DNA of 64,000 nucleotides from Hyphomicrobiales bacterium (GCA_900471815.1 UICE01000005.1:85405-149404); one strand, 5' to 3'. Numbered from the stretch's first letter, positions 8,599 through 18,804 are shown. Made by a program: numbers and translations. The notes: generated from the sequence alone by a model not told the origin.

Positions 8599-10884
8599 AT
8601 GAGTAAGAAGCGGCCGGACGGGATCGAAAACTACACCGCACCTGCAGGTGGCTGGGGCGCACTCAAGGCCGTTGCCAAAACGCTTGTACACCAGCAGATC
8701 ATTGCCGAAGGTGCGGCTACCCTGTTGAAGGCCAACCAACCAGGAGGTTTTGATTGTCCCGGTTGCGCCTGGCCAGATCCCAAACACACAAGCTCTTTTG
8801 AGTTTTGCGAGAATGGCGCCAAGGCGATCACCTGGGAATCGACAGCCAAGCGCGTCGGTCCCGCATTCTTTGCCTCTCATTCGGTGACGGATCTCTGGGA
8901 CTGGAGTGATCATGAGCTTGAAGATCAGGGGCGTCTGACGCATCCGCTGATCTACGACCATGGCAGTGACTGCTATATTGCGATCGAATGGGAGGACGCA
9001 TTCACTCGCATCGCTGCCGGACTGAACAGTTTGCCCAATCCCGATATGGCCGAGTTCTATACCTCCGGTCGCACATCGAACGAGGCGGCATTTCTGTTTC
9101 AGCTGTTCGTGCGGGCCTATGGCACCAATAATTTCCCCGACTGTTCAAACATGTGTCATGAGGCAACCAGCGTTGGCCTGCCACTGTCCATCGGCGTTGG
9201 CAAGGGAACGGTGACGCTTGAGGATTTCAACAACGCCGACGCAATCTTCTCGTTCGGCCATAATCCTGGCACCAACCATCCGCGCATGATGACGACGCTG
9301 CACGAGGCTTCGCGCCGTGGCGTGCCCATCGTGGTCTTTAATCCGCTGAAAGAGCGAGCGCTGGAGCATTTTGCCGCGCCGCAGGACCCGATCGAGATGA
9401 CCACCCTGTCATCGACACCGATCGCGTCGGCCTATCACCAGGTCCGCACCGGCGGCGATCTCGCGGCCCTCAAGGGCCTGATGAAGCGCATCTTCGAGCG
9501 AGACGCGGTCGATATCACGTCCGGTGGAGCCGGCGTGCTCGATCGCGAGTTCATCGCCACCCATACGACCGGCCTCGATGCGCTGAAAGCCGATGTCGAG
9601 CAGACCGAATGGTCTGAGATCATTGAAAAATCGGGCCTGACGTTCGAAGCGCTGGACAGCGCCGTCGATGTCTACCTCAAGGCCAAGAACGTCATCCTCT
9701 GTTACGGCATGGGCATCACGCAGCATGCCAATGGCACGGCCAATGTGCAGCAACTCGCAAACTTCCTGCTGCTCCGCGGCAATATCGGCCGGCCGGGCGC
9801 CGGCATTTGCCCTTTACGTGGCCATTCCAACGTTCAGGGCGACCGGACGGTCGGCATCACTGAAATCCCCAACGCGGCTCTCCTGGATGGCATGGAGAGA
9901 GCGTTTGGTTTCCATCCGCCTGCTGAAAAGGGCCACAACGCCGTGGAAGCGATCGAAGCCATTATCAACGGCAGGTCGAGAGCACTTGTCTGCCTTGGCG
10001 GTAATCTCGCTGTCGCCATGTCGGATACTGAAGCGACGTTCGCCGGCATGCGAAAGCTCGATCTGGCCGTCCATCTCGCGACAAAGCTCAATCGCTCGCA
10101 CCTCCTCCTGGCAAAGACGTCGATCATCCTTCCGGTACTGGGTCGCACCGATCTGGACATTCAGGCGTCAGGACGCCAGTCAGTCACGGTGGAGGATTCC
10201 ATGTCTATGGTGCATGCGTCGCGGGGCTTTTTGAAACCGCCAAGCGACCAATTGCGCTCGGAACCCTGGATCGTTGCCGGCATGGCCAAGGCGACACTTG
10301 GTGACAGGTACGGCATCGATTGGGAGGGGATGGCGGGTGACTATGACCTCATCCGCGACAAGATCGAGATCGTCTTTCCAGATTTCGAAGATTTCAATAG
10401 CCGCGTGCAAACGCCTGGTGGCTTCCGCCTCACGGTCCCAGCAGCGGAGCGCGTCTGGCATACGTCGTCCGGCAAGGCCAATTTTCTCGTCGCGCCTGGT
10501 CTCGATGAGGACGCCCGCTTGCGTGACCCCGATGCTCTCGTGCTGACCACATTGCGCAGCCATGACCAGTACAATACCACCATATACGGCCTGGACGACC
10601 GTTACCGTGGAGTCTTCGGTCGTCGCGATGTCATCTTCATGAACAGCAAGGACCTGGAAACGCGCGGCCTTGCCGACGGCGACCTGATTGACATCGAAGC
10701 GATTTCCGAAAGTGCTGCCAAAATCGTCACTGGGTTTACCGCAGTTGCCTATGACATTCCGCCGGGCTCAGTGGCAGGATATTACCCCGAAATGAACCAG
10801 GTCGTTGCGCTGGCCGACTACGACAGGAAATCCGGGACGCCGGCCTACAAGGGTGTTCCAGTCAGGATCTGCGGATGCCGATGA
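8599..10884 (+). CDS. FdhF/YdeP-family molybdopterin oxidoreductase
   Basis: A 761-residue molybdopterin-dependent oxidoreductase of the YdeP branch of formate-dehydrogenase-like proteins. Diagnostic stretches: GGFDCPGCAWPDP near the N-terminus (Fe-S ligand region with fewer cysteines than true formate dehydrogenases), SNMCHEATSVGLP (the Mo-ligand Cys environment) and GNIGRPGAGICPLRGHSNVQG (molybdopterin contact). The C-terminal domain holds LTTLRSHDQYNTTIYG. GGGAG precedes the ATG at 8599; the frame extends upstream but lacks a better start. In E. coli ydeP contributes to acid resistance. No other Fdh subunit or fdhD is adjacent, so it probably acts alone in the cytoplasm. Confidence 0.88.
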   Translation: MSKKRPDGIENYTAPAGGWGALKAVAKTLVHQQIIAEGAATLLKANQPGGFDCPGCAWPDPKHTSSFEFCENGAKAITWESTAKRVGPAFFASHSVTDLWDWSDHELEDQGRLTHPLIYDHGSDCYIAIEWEDAFTRIAAGLNSLPNPDMAEFYTSGRTSNEAAFLFQLFVRAYGTNNFPDCSNMCHEATSVGLPLSIGVGKGTVTLEDFNNADAIFSFGHNPGTNHPRMMTTLHEASRRGVPIVVFNPLKERALEHFAAPQDPIEMTTLSSTPIASAYHQVRTGGDLAALKGLMKRIFERDAVDITSGGAGVLDREFIATHTTGLDALKADVEQTEWSEIIEKSGLTFEALDSAVDVYLKAKNVILCYGMGITQHANGTANVQQLANFLLLRGNIGRPGAGICPLRGHSNVQGDRTVGITEIPNAALLDGMERAFGFHPPAEKGHNAVEAIEAIINGRSRALVCLGGNLAVAMSDTEATFAGMRKLDLAVHLATKLNRSHLLLAKTSIILPVLGRTDLDIQASGRQSVTVEDSMSMVHASRGFLKPPSDQLRSEPWIVAGMAKATLGDRYGIDWEGMAGDYDLIRDKIEIVFPDFEDFNSRVQTPGGFRLTVPAAERVWHTSSGKANFLVAPGLDEDARLRDPDALVLTTLRSHDQYNTTIYGLDDRYRGVFGRRDVIFMNSKDLETRGLADGDLIDIEAISESAAKIVTGFTAVAYDIPPGSVAGYYPEMNQVVALADYDRKSGTPAYKGVPVRICGCR

Positions 10885-10950
10885 GACCGGATTAGGCCAG
10901 CGCTGGCGAGTTCATGATTGCCGGATATGATTCGTCGAAACGCTGGTCTT

Positions 10951-11170
10951 GAATGGAACTGAACCGCAGACCTATAGATTACTGCTGCGTACAAACAGGA
11001 AAGTGATCAGGAACCCTTCGTTTGAAAATGCCGATAATAAACAAATTTCGAGCATTTTTGATTGTAGCTTAAAAGTCTACAATCCACCTCGGTGCTTCAT
11101 TTCATACCGATAGGGAGCCAAACAAACGACTGCTTCGCGCCTTCATTTCAGCCATTGGCGACGCACTTGT
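10951..11170 (+). repeat. Dispersed non-coding repeat R, copy 1
   Basis: Shares with copies at 17771 and 39633: a left part ending in CTGCTGCGTACAAACAGG, the core TTTGAAAATGCCGATAA, a dyad ATTGTAG-N9-CTACAAT (11061-11083) and, with the copy at 39633, the right block CGACTGCTTCGCGCCTTC (11127-11144). The core also occurs inverted upstream of the recombinase at 59731. No coding potential was found here. Together with the unassigned bases 10885-10950 and 11171-11412 it fills the gap between the oxidoreductase and EEP genes. Confidence 0.75.
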
Positions 11171-11412
11171 TATCCCAAAACCGGTCGTTCAGCAAAGTCA
11201 CTGTAAATGTCGGTGATAGAAGTGGAAAGTGGACCGTCTGCGTTTGCTTGCTAATTTGCAGAAACTGTCGTTCGGCAAAGGGCTCAATGTGGCCACCAAG
11301 TCCTGAGCCCTGGGTATGATATAGCTGTGACGATAAGATAGAGAGAATAACGGGACAGGACGAATTGATTCTCCAAGTCCCTTTAGACATGTCATGCCGG
11401 GAACAGGTTGAA

Positions 11413-12213
11413 ATGAGAATCATGAGTCTAAATGGCTGGGGCGGTAAACTGCATGAGCCGTTGATATCGTATCTTCAGTCCGACCAGCCTGACGTCCTTT
11501 GCCTGCAAGAGGTGGTTCATAGCCCGGAGACCGAGAAAGATTGGCTCACCTATCGGGATGAGGACCACATCTTGCCTCAACGCGCGAATTTCTTCCGCGA
11601 GGTTGCTGCGGCTTTGCCCGATCATGCGGCCCTATTTTGTCCGGCAGCGCAAGGTGTGCTCTGGGATGGCGAGAAGGCGGTTCCCTCGCAATGGGGACTG
11701 GCCACGTTCGTTCATCGTTCTCTGCCGATCACGGCGCAAGCACAAGGGTTCGTGCATAAGTCGTTTTCTCCTCACGGATATGGCGATCACCCAAGGTCGC
11801 GGTGCGCCCATGCGATCCGCATCTATGACTACACAAGGGAACGGGCGATATGTATCGGACACATGCATGGACTGCGCGATCTCGGCGGAAAAATGGATAC
11901 TCCCGAAAGACGTGTCCAAGCCGAAAGGCTCGCGGACCTGATGAAGCAAGTCGCGGAGCCGGACGATCCGCTAATCGTGTGCGGGGATTTTAACATTAAG
12001 CCGGGAAGCGAGACGTTCGCCGTGCTGGCCCAAATCGGTCTGATGGACCTTGTCACGACCGGAGGGTTCGAAGGAACGCGAAGCTCGTACTATAGGAAAC
12101 CAGGCAAGTTTGCCGACTACATGCTTGTGAATCAGCACGTCTCTATTAAGCATTTCACGGTGGTGACCGAACCAGAGGTGTCAGACCACTGCCCGCTTGT
12201 TCTTGAGATCTGA
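11413..12213 (+). CDS. Endonuclease/exonuclease/phosphatase-fold hydrolase
   Basis: A 266-residue EEP-superfamily (DNase I-like) metal-dependent phosphodiesterase. Motifs appear in order: RIMSLNGWGGK (Asn), LCLQEVV (metal-binding Glu), GHMHG, CGDFNIKPG (Asp/Asn) and VSDHCPLVLEI (terminal Asp-His). The catalytic set is complete. No signal peptide is visible. The frame is open back to a TTG at 11365, but the family motif begins right after the ATG at 11413, which follows GGGAACAGG. It stands alone, bounded by repeats R1 and B1, so it looks like an accessory cargo. The substrate (nucleic acid, phospholipid or inositol phosphate) cannot be told. Confidence 0.87.
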   Translation: MRIMSLNGWGGKLHEPLISYLQSDQPDVLCLQEVVHSPETEKDWLTYRDEDHILPQRANFFREVAAALPDHAALFCPAAQGVLWDGEKAVPSQWGLATFVHRSLPITAQAQGFVHKSFSPHGYGDHPRSRCAHAIRIYDYTRERAICIGHMHGLRDLGGKMDTPERRVQAERLADLMKQVAEPDDPLIVCGDFNIKPGSETFAVLAQIGLMDLVTTGGFEGTRSSYYRKPGKFADYMLVNQHVSIKHFTVVTEPEVSDHCPLVLEI

Positions 12214-12516
12214 CGATGTCGAGGGTCCACTCACTGTAAAATCAGAACCTAGCTGTTACGAACATGGATCGTTGTTTCACCCTCAATGTCTGCAGCCAGA
12301 TCAAGACAACCGGACTAGTCGCCCTTCGCGTAATCTCCGAAGTTCTCGACCGACGTCCGGCCAACCGACATAGTCCCGGCGATGGTGGGACGTATAAAGA
12401 TCCCCATATTAATCTGCTTCTACGTTTAAGACGTAGTTTCCACCAATGCACTTTGCGCCCAAGTATCGCAGTAATCTAAGTGGATTGACGATGCCATTTT
12501 GGATGCCGGAAGCTAC

Positions 12517-12700
12517 CAGTCCGCAACCGCCCCATCTCAGTCCTCCCAAGGCGCTAGCTCAGTGATTGCTCAGGAGCTGCAAGACTGGGGGGCATCATGC
12601 GAACCTGGCTGAACTAACAAGTACCAGAGATAAGCTCCGACATGCGTGGACTCATGAAAAGTTAAGTTTGGTTTCTCCCGCCTTGAACGGAATCAAACCA
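12517..12700 (+). repeat. Dispersed non-coding repeat B, copy 1
   Basis: Begins CAGTCCGCAACCGCCCCATC and ends near CCGCCTTGAACGGAA. It aligns along about 180 bp with copies at 33069 and 44752: CAGTCC...CATCTC, a central CTAGCTC.GTGATTG, GACTCATGAAAAGTTAA and the terminal CTTGAA hairpin. There is no open reading frame of note. The flanks 12214-12516 and 12701-12800 show nothing recognisable. Confidence 0.65.
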
Positions 12701-12800
12701 TCGGCCTTCGAAGCTTGTCTCCTAAGCCATTCATAATCATCGATACTCAGAAATGCCACCTAACGGCTACGCCGAACAACTGAGCCGGACAATCAGATGC

Positions 12801-13586
12801 TTAATACTCTGCTGGCATAGCATATACTTCTGCAGCCGGATCCGCGAGGAATGAGCGCACCGTCGGTGGTAGGTGGCGCGACGTTAATGGCAAAGGGCCA
12901 CAGCGCGCAAGAAGTTCGCGTAAGTCTGGCTCGACGCCCACATAGCGCCAGATCATCCGTGAGGCATAAGGGAGGTTTTCCCTTCGCCAGGAAATTCCCA
13001 TTGTTGTTCCGCGCAAATAGACGCGCTGGTACTGATCGAAGGGCAGGAGGATCGTCTGAGACAACATGGAGTTCGGGCCGACGACACGCTCCGCAATGAA
13101 GATCCGGTTCCGATAGAAGGCCGCCAAGCCCACATATTTCGAAAACTGCTGGATGCCGTTTCCAGGGTCCCGCAGACGTTCCATTGACTTGACATGTACC
13201 AGCCCCCTCTGCTCGATAAGGCGGCTGCACGAGCAGACGACCATTCCAGGCCAAGACGGCGAGCGATGATAGGTCTGAAAATAGCCGATATGGCGCCGCA
13301 GCGCCGTCAGATTTCCGGGGAACCCCTTTAATAGCTCTGAATTTTCATCGAGGCCGAGGGTCGGTTTCCGAAGGCGCTCGCGAAAATGCTTGGGAGCGAG
13401 ACCAAAGTCGGCTGTGTCGAGATCGAAATAGTTGGCGATACGCGCGAGATTATGGGCAGACGGTCTCGTCTGGCCGTTAATGTATCGATTGAATTGTTGC
13501 CGGTTGATATTTATCGCACGGCACAGTTGCGAAATGGAACGCTGTGTTGCACAGGCAATTTTGAGGTTCTCGACCAGATAAGGCAT
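12801..13586 (-). CDS. HTH (XRE-type) transcriptional regulator
   Basis: A 261-residue protein with an N-terminal helix-turn-helix (QRSISQLCRAININRQQFNRYINGQTRPS, residues about 14-42), where the recognition helix and the 'NRYINGQTRPS' end are typical of Cro/C1-type regulators. The C-terminal 200 residues are a ligand- or partner-domain I do not recognise. GGAG lies 6 nt before the ATG at 13586; an ATG four codons upstream is less well placed. It is divergent from the binding protein at 13709, 122 bp away, so it likely controls that gene and the hydrolase. Confidence 0.78.
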   Translation of the reverse strand: MPYLVENLKIACATQRSISQLCRAININRQQFNRYINGQTRPSAHNLARIANYFDLDTADFGLAPKHFRERLRKPTLGLDENSELLKGFPGNLTALRRHIGYFQTYHRSPSWPGMVVCSCSRLIEQRGLVHVKSMERLRDPGNGIQQFSKYVGLAAFYRNRIFIAERVVGPNSMLSQTILLPFDQYQRVYLRGTTMGISWRRENLPYASRMIWRYVGVEPDLRELLARCGPLPLTSRHLPPTVRSFLADPAAEVYAMPAEY

Positions 13587-13708
13587 CAGCCACTCCATTT
13601 CAGAAAGCCCAGCGTAAACTTGCTTAAAGATGCGTCAAGTCGCGAAATTGCGTGAGCCGACCCGACCTCTACATTCCCCGCTACAAAATAGAAAACGAGG
13701 GAACTGCG

Positions 13709-15289
13709 ATGACGCATTCAAAGGATCAATCTTCACAGCTGAAAATCGGCCGCCGCCACTTCCTCGGCGGTGCCGTCGCGCTTGGCGCTTTACCGAGCCT
13801 TGCCTCGGGGCTGCTGCTGCCGCGTGATGCCCGCGCCCAGGAAATGAAACGCGGCGGCCATCTGAAGCTCGGTCTCAAGGGTGGCGCTAGCAGCGATGCG
13901 CTCGACCCGGCAACATACAGCGCCTCAGTATTGTTCGTCATCGGCCGCCTGTGGGGCGATACGCTCGTCGAGTCCGATCCCAAGACAGGCGCACCCGTGC
14001 CGTCGCTGGCTTCTTCCTGGACGCCGTCAGCGGATGCATCTGTCTGGACCTTCAAGATCAGGAACGATGTGCAGTTCCACGACGGCAGCAAGATGACCGT
14101 CGCCGATATCGTCGCGACACTGAAACGGCATGCGGACAAAAATTCGCAGTCGGGGGCTCTCGGTCTGCTAACTTCGATCGCGGGTATTGAAGAAAAAGCG
14201 GGCGATCTTGTGCTGACACTTTCAGAAGGCAATGCGGATCTCCCGCTCCTTCTCACCGATTACCACCTTATCATCCAGCCGAAAGGGGGGATCGACAAGC
14301 CTGCGGCCGCCATCGGCACCGGCCCTTATATTCTGAAAACTTTCCAACCCGGTGTTCGCGCAACCTTCGAGAAGAACTCCAAGGATTGGCACTCTGAGCG
14401 CGGCTTTGTGGACAGCGTCGAAATACTCGTCATCAACGACAACACCGCCCGTATTACAGCGCTTGCCTCCGGCCAGGTCCATTTCGTCAACACTATTGAC
14501 CCGAAAACGGTCCCGATGCTGCAGCGCGCACCCAATGTCGAAATTGTCCGAAATGCCGGCAAGGGCTTCTACTGCTTTTTGATGCATTGCGATACGGCGC
14601 CTTTTGATAACAATGATTTGCGGCTTGCGTTGAAATATGCCATCGATCGCCAGTCGATCCTGGATAAAATTCTAGGCGGCTATGGATCAATTGGTAACGA
14701 CTATCCGGTCAATTCCAACTACGCCCTCGCGCCTACCGATATCGAGCAGCGCCCATATGATCCAGACAAGGCCGCCTTCCACTTCAAAAAATCGGGGCTC
14801 GACCGTCCGGTTCAATTGCTCACCTCCGACGCAGCCTTTCCTGGCGCCGTGGATGCGGCGAGCCTTTTCCAGCAAAGCGCGCGCAAGGCCGGCATTACGA
14901 TCGACGTCAAGCGTGAACCGGAAGACGGCTACTGGTCAAGTGTCTGGAACAAGCAGCCTTTCTGCGCATCCTTCTGGGGTGGCCGCCCGACCCAGGATTC
15001 GCGCTACTCCACCTCCTATCTGTCGAGCGCCGATTGGAACGATACGCGTTTCAAGCACCCTGACTTCGACAAATTGGTACTGCAGGCCCGGTCTGAGCTC
15101 GATGAAGCCAAGCGCAAGGTGCTTTATCGACAGCTGGCTCTGATGGTGCGGGACGATGGCGGTCTGATCCTGCCCGTTTTTAACGACTACATCATGGCCT
15201 CTTCGAAAACGCTAAAGGGATATGTCGATGATATCGGCAATGATATGTCCAATGGCTATATCGGCAGCCGTGTGTGGTTCAACACCTAA
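13709..15289 (+). CDS. Tat-exported peptide-type ABC substrate-binding protein
   Basis: A 526-residue solute-binding protein of family 5 (dipeptide/oligopeptide/nickel type). The N-terminus has a twin-arginine leader IGRRHFLGGAVALGALP followed by DARAQ cleavage. The mature part begins MKRGGHLKLG and holds the family signature DPATYSASVLFVIGRLWGDTL and WTFKIRNDVQFHDG. GAGGGAA precedes the ATG. No permease or ATPase genes are adjacent, so it is an orphan binding protein that would have to use a transporter elsewhere. The hydrolase follows after 22 bp, pointing to uptake plus cleavage of one compound class. Confidence 0.92.
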   Translation: MTHSKDQSSQLKIGRRHFLGGAVALGALPSLASGLLLPRDARAQEMKRGGHLKLGLKGGASSDALDPATYSASVLFVIGRLWGDTLVESDPKTGAPVPSLASSWTPSADASVWTFKIRNDVQFHDGSKMTVADIVATLKRHADKNSQSGALGLLTSIAGIEEKAGDLVLTLSEGNADLPLLLTDYHLIIQPKGGIDKPAAAIGTGPYILKTFQPGVRATFEKNSKDWHSERGFVDSVEILVINDNTARITALASGQVHFVNTIDPKTVPMLQRAPNVEIVRNAGKGFYCFLMHCDTAPFDNNDLRLALKYAIDRQSILDKILGGYGSIGNDYPVNSNYALAPTDIEQRPYDPDKAAFHFKKSGLDRPVQLLTSDAAFPGAVDAASLFQQSARKAGITIDVKREPEDGYWSSVWNKQPFCASFWGGRPTQDSRYSTSYLSSADWNDTRFKHPDFDKLVLQARSELDEAKRKVLYRQLALMVRDDGGLILPVFNDYIMASSKTLKGYVDDIGNDMSNGYIGSRVWFNT

Positions 15290-15311
15290 ACCTTTTCGGG
15301 AATATGTGATC

Positions 15312-17315
15312 ATGACCGAGCGCAGTTTCACCACCATCGAAAATCAGTGGATCACCCTGAAGGACGGGACGCGGCTTGCCGCACGCATCTGGATGCCGCA
15401 CGGTGCGGAGAGCGACCCCGTGCCTGCGGTTTTCGAGTTTCTGCCCTACCGCAAGCGCGATGGAACGAGCCCGCGTGATGAATCCACCTATCCGGTCTTT
15501 GCCGCTGCTGGCATTGCTGGCGTTCGCGTTGATATACGAGGCTCCGGCGAATCCAGCGGCGTCATCGATGGAGAATATACCGAGCTCGAGCTCGCCAATG
15601 CCCGCGAGCTGATCGGCTGGATCGCCGCACAGCCTTGGTCGAACGGTTCTGTTGGCATGATGGGCATTTCCTGGGGCGGCTTCAACTGCCTGCAGGTCGC
15701 GGCTCTGAAGCCCCCGGCGCTGAAGGCAGTGATATCGATCGCCTCTACGGTCGACCGCTATAATGACGACATCCACTACAAGAACGGCTGCCACCTCTCC
15801 GCCCAGCTTTCCTGGGCGGCAACCATGCTCGGCTACCAATCGCGTTCACCAGATCCGGCAATCGTCGGTGACGACTGGCGAGATATGTGGCTGCAGCGAC
15901 TGAAGCAGGAACCCTTCTTCATGGAGGAATGGCTGGAGCATCAGAGCCGCGATGATTATTGGCGGCATGGTTCGATTTGCGAGAATTTCGCCGAATTCGA
16001 CGTGCCGGCCATGGTCATTGCCGGCTGGGCAGACGGCTATCGCAACACGCCGCTGAAGGCGGTCGAAGGTCTCGGCGACAAGGCGAAAGCGCTCATTGGC
16101 CCATGGGTTCACAAATATCCGCATTTGGCCTGGCCAAAGCCACGCGCCGATTTCCATGGTGAGGCCATCGCCTGGTGGAACCGTTGGCTGCGCGGCGAAG
16201 AAAACGGTGCGGAAAACCTGCCGTCGGTGCGCGCCTATATTCTCGATGCCATCAAACCTGCAACACGACGCGATTTCGATCCTGGCTTCTGGATCGCAAA
16301 ACGAAAATGGCAGCAGCCTGACTTGCAGTGCTTCTATGTCGAGCAGTTCGGCACCTTGACGGAGGGCATGCCGATCCCGCACGCGCCGGAGCACCCAGTC
16401 TATCTGCGCTCGCCGCTCGACACGGGCACCGCCTCGGGCGAGTGGTTTACACTGAAGCCGGATGCAGAACTGGCGATCGATCAGCGCGTCGACGAAGCTG
16501 GATCGCTGACCTTTCAGACCGCGCCGCTGACCGAAGATCATGATTATCTCGGCCGTCCGCTCGTGACGCTGGCGCTCAGATGCGATACGGAAACCACCAA
16601 TCTCTGCGCAAGACTTGTCGATATCCATCCGGATGGTACGGCAACCCGCGTCACTTTCGGCCTGCTCAACCTCGCCCATCGCAACGGCAATGTCACGCCC
16701 GAACCTATGAGCAAGGGTGAACGCACGACTGTGAACCTGGTTCTTGATGCCTGCGGCTACCGTTTCCGCAAGGGGCACCGCCTTCGTCTGTCACTGTCGA
16801 CTGCCTATTGGCCTATGGTTCTGCCACCTCCCCAAGATCCGGGTCTGACGATCGACATTACCTCTATCTGTCTTGGCCTGCCCCTGCTTGGGGCGCATGA
16901 GCTCATCGACGTGAAACAGCCTGACAATCCCGATCCACTACCGAAATATATTGAGCAATCGCCGTCGTTAACGAAGCGGCAGGTGGTACGCGATCTCTCA
17001 GCCGGCATTACCCGTTATGAAATCCAAGAGGATACCGGCCTTTTCGAGCATCCTGTCACTGGCCTGTCTACGCGGCAGCTGCGTGAGGAAACCTGGTCGA
17101 TCGCGCCGGATGACCCGCTGTCGATGTCCGGCATCTCGACCTGGACCTGCGACATGCAGCGCCCCGGTTGGTTCGTTCGGACGGTCGCAACCTCATCCAT
17201 AGCCTGCACGGAAAAGGATTGGATCATCAGCGCCTCGGTCATTGCCTATGAAGGCGAAACGGAGATCTTCCAGAAGATGTTCGAGGAGAAGCGTATCGCG
17301 CGAGATCTGATGTAG
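15312..17315 (+). CDS. CocE/NonD-family (S15-type) hydrolase
   Basis: A 667-residue alpha/beta hydrolase. Catalytic elements: DIRGSGESSG (oxyanion/cap region), nucleophile elbow GISWGGFN (Ser), Asp in AGWADGYRNTP and His in GPWVHKYPH. The second half is the beta-sandwich domain of X-Pro dipeptidyl peptidases and cocaine esterase (ending around RLSLSTAYWPM). No export signal is evident, so it is cytoplasmic. The ATG at 15312 follows GGGA and is 22 bp after the binding-protein gene. Its likely role is hydrolysing an imported peptide, amide or ester. Confidence 0.9.
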   Translation: MTERSFTTIENQWITLKDGTRLAARIWMPHGAESDPVPAVFEFLPYRKRDGTSPRDESTYPVFAAAGIAGVRVDIRGSGESSGVIDGEYTELELANARELIGWIAAQPWSNGSVGMMGISWGGFNCLQVAALKPPALKAVISIASTVDRYNDDIHYKNGCHLSAQLSWAATMLGYQSRSPDPAIVGDDWRDMWLQRLKQEPFFMEEWLEHQSRDDYWRHGSICENFAEFDVPAMVIAGWADGYRNTPLKAVEGLGDKAKALIGPWVHKYPHLAWPKPRADFHGEAIAWWNRWLRGEENGAENLPSVRAYILDAIKPATRRDFDPGFWIAKRKWQQPDLQCFYVEQFGTLTEGMPIPHAPEHPVYLRSPLDTGTASGEWFTLKPDAELAIDQRVDEAGSLTFQTAPLTEDHDYLGRPLVTLALRCDTETTNLCARLVDIHPDGTATRVTFGLLNLAHRNGNVTPEPMSKGERTTVNLVLDACGYRFRKGHRLRLSLSTAYWPMVLPPPQDPGLTIDITSICLGLPLLGAHELIDVKQPDNPDPLPKYIEQSPSLTKRQVVRDLSAGITRYEIQEDTGLFEHPVTGLSTRQLREETWSIAPDDPLSMSGISTWTCDMQRPGWFVRTVATSSIACTEKDWIISASVIAYEGETEIFQKMFEEKRIARDLM

Positions 17316-17770
17316 GTCAGCGCGAACCGAGCGATGAGATAGCAATTTCTCCCCAAGCACAACTCAGCTGGTTGAACGATGCATTTTGCAAAGCAATCGC
17401 TTCGGCGACGTTTCAAGCCCTACCGACAATCTCGTTGTCGATAGTATGGCGACAGTCAATTGAGAGCGGTGGCATGGCCTGTGTTTGACATCGCCATCAA
17501 CTATCTGTTCCTCTATCCGACCAAGATTGGACTGATCTCATAGCGCTGGCCCACGCAGCAATATAGCGATATCGACAATCAGCTCCAAACTTGGGCACAA
17601 GACTTCGTCTCCAGCACCCCAACGGACACCCTGCCCCTTCGTAAGGACGTCAGACTTGGGATTACATCATCGATCTGCAGAGCGCACGCCTTTCAGACAA
17701 TGGAGGTCAACGCGACTGACTTGGCTTACGCTTTTAGCGTTTAGGGTTCAAATCACCCGCCGACCCGCGA
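17316..17770. other. Intergenic stretch, nothing recognised
   Basis: About 450 bp without a convincing gene, RNA or terminator. A TTCAAATC near 17746 recalls a tRNA T-loop, but no tRNA fold can be drawn. Repeat R2 starts just to the right. Confidence 0.5.
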
Positions 17771-18160
17771 TCTTGATTAGAGTCGAACCCTCGACCTACA
17801 GATTACTGTTGCGTATAAATAGGGAAGCTGTCAGCAACCCTTCCTTTGAAAATGCCGATAATAGGCGATTTTTCACCGATTTCGATTGTAGCGCAGATGT
17901 CTACAATGCCCATTAAAGTCTTGTATTGAAATGACTATCCAATGACTGCGTTGTATCGAGCGGTGGAGCGCGTTCCCAGCAAATTTTGCGTAGTTCGCAT
18001 GAAATCCCAGCATCTTTTTGGATGCCGATGCCCTCTGCCAATCTGGATCGTACTTCTATGCCCCCACCTTGGGAAGGCGAGGACACCAAGCACCTCGACG
18101 GTTCAGGAATTTAAGCACGCGCGTCGATGCGATGGCTGCTTTGCACGCCCATGCACGAAC
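17771..18160 (+). repeat. Dispersed non-coding repeat R, copy 2
   Basis: Aligns with the copy at 39633 almost throughout: CGACCTACAGATTACTG, the core CCTTTGAAAATGCCGATAA, TTTCGATTGTAG (dyad 17885-17907 with CTACAAT), CCCATTAAAGT, GAAATGA-TATCCA-TGAC and GATGCGATGGCTGCTT at the right. The 9-nt dyad spacer differs between copies while the 7-bp arms are kept. Confidence 0.75.
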
Positions 18161-18270
18161 CCGCTTCGCGGGAGGGCGAGCGCAGTGAGGTTGGCGTGAT
18201 TATCTGAAGTTCTAGGCACGCCGTTGGTATTGCCTGACGATGGAGTTCCTTTCAACAAGAGGAACTCTCC

Positions 18271-18636
18271 ATGGCCAGCTTCTCCAACGATGCCCCGATC
18301 ACACCGCTTCGCCAGCGCATGCGAGAAGATATGGTGATGCGGGGTCTGGGATCCCATACGCAGCAGGACTACATTCGTCATGTCCGGCGCTTCGCCACGT
18401 TTCTTGGGCGCACGCCTGACACCGCAATGGTCGAAGACATACGGCGCTTCCAGTTGTATCAGCATGAGAACGGTGTGGGTCCGGCGACGATCAACAGCAC
18501 GGTTTCGGCGTTGCGCTTTCTGTTCACGGTGACGCTGAAGCGGCGGGATCTGGCGCGAGCGCTGGTGATAACCCGCAATCCGCGCAAGTTACCTTCGCTG
18601 TTCAAACCTAAACCACCCCTCCTGCGTGCCGCGTGA
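18271..18636 (+). pseudogene. Truncated tyrosine recombinase (N-terminal SAM-like domain), IS91-associated type
   Basis: About 110 residues match the N-terminal core-binding domain of phage-integrase-type recombinases that accompany IS91-like elements: LRQRMREDMVMRGLGSHTQQ, YIRHVRRFATFLGR and INSTVSALRFLFTVTLKR. After ITRNPRKLPS the sequence departs from the family and stops, so the catalytic domain (R-H-R-Y) is absent. The preceding GC-rich inverted segment CCCGCTTCGCGGG (18161-18173) resembles an element end. It lies at the left border of the organosulfur cluster and could mark the insertion that delivered it. Confidence 0.72.
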
Positions 18637-18804
18637 ACCCCAGAGAGTTACCGGTCTCGCCGCTTTCATCCTGAAAATAGAATTCCGGCTTAGGAAACAA
18701 ATTAGCAAATCATTTCTTCTTGGATGTGGGCCACCAATTTATTGTTCGTCTCCACTAACGCCGCGACGTATGGAATATGCGGTCAACTCACAAGGATAAT
18801 GCCG

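Noticed and set aside
17740-17775. Possible tRNA 3' part (GGGTTCAAATCA)
   Set aside because: No acceptor, D- or anticodon arm can be paired with it; the T-stem is imperfect and it abuts repeat R2.
18640-18800. SAM or other sulfur riboswitch ahead of ssuA
   Set aside because: No conserved SAM-riboswitch core or matching helices could be found in the leader.
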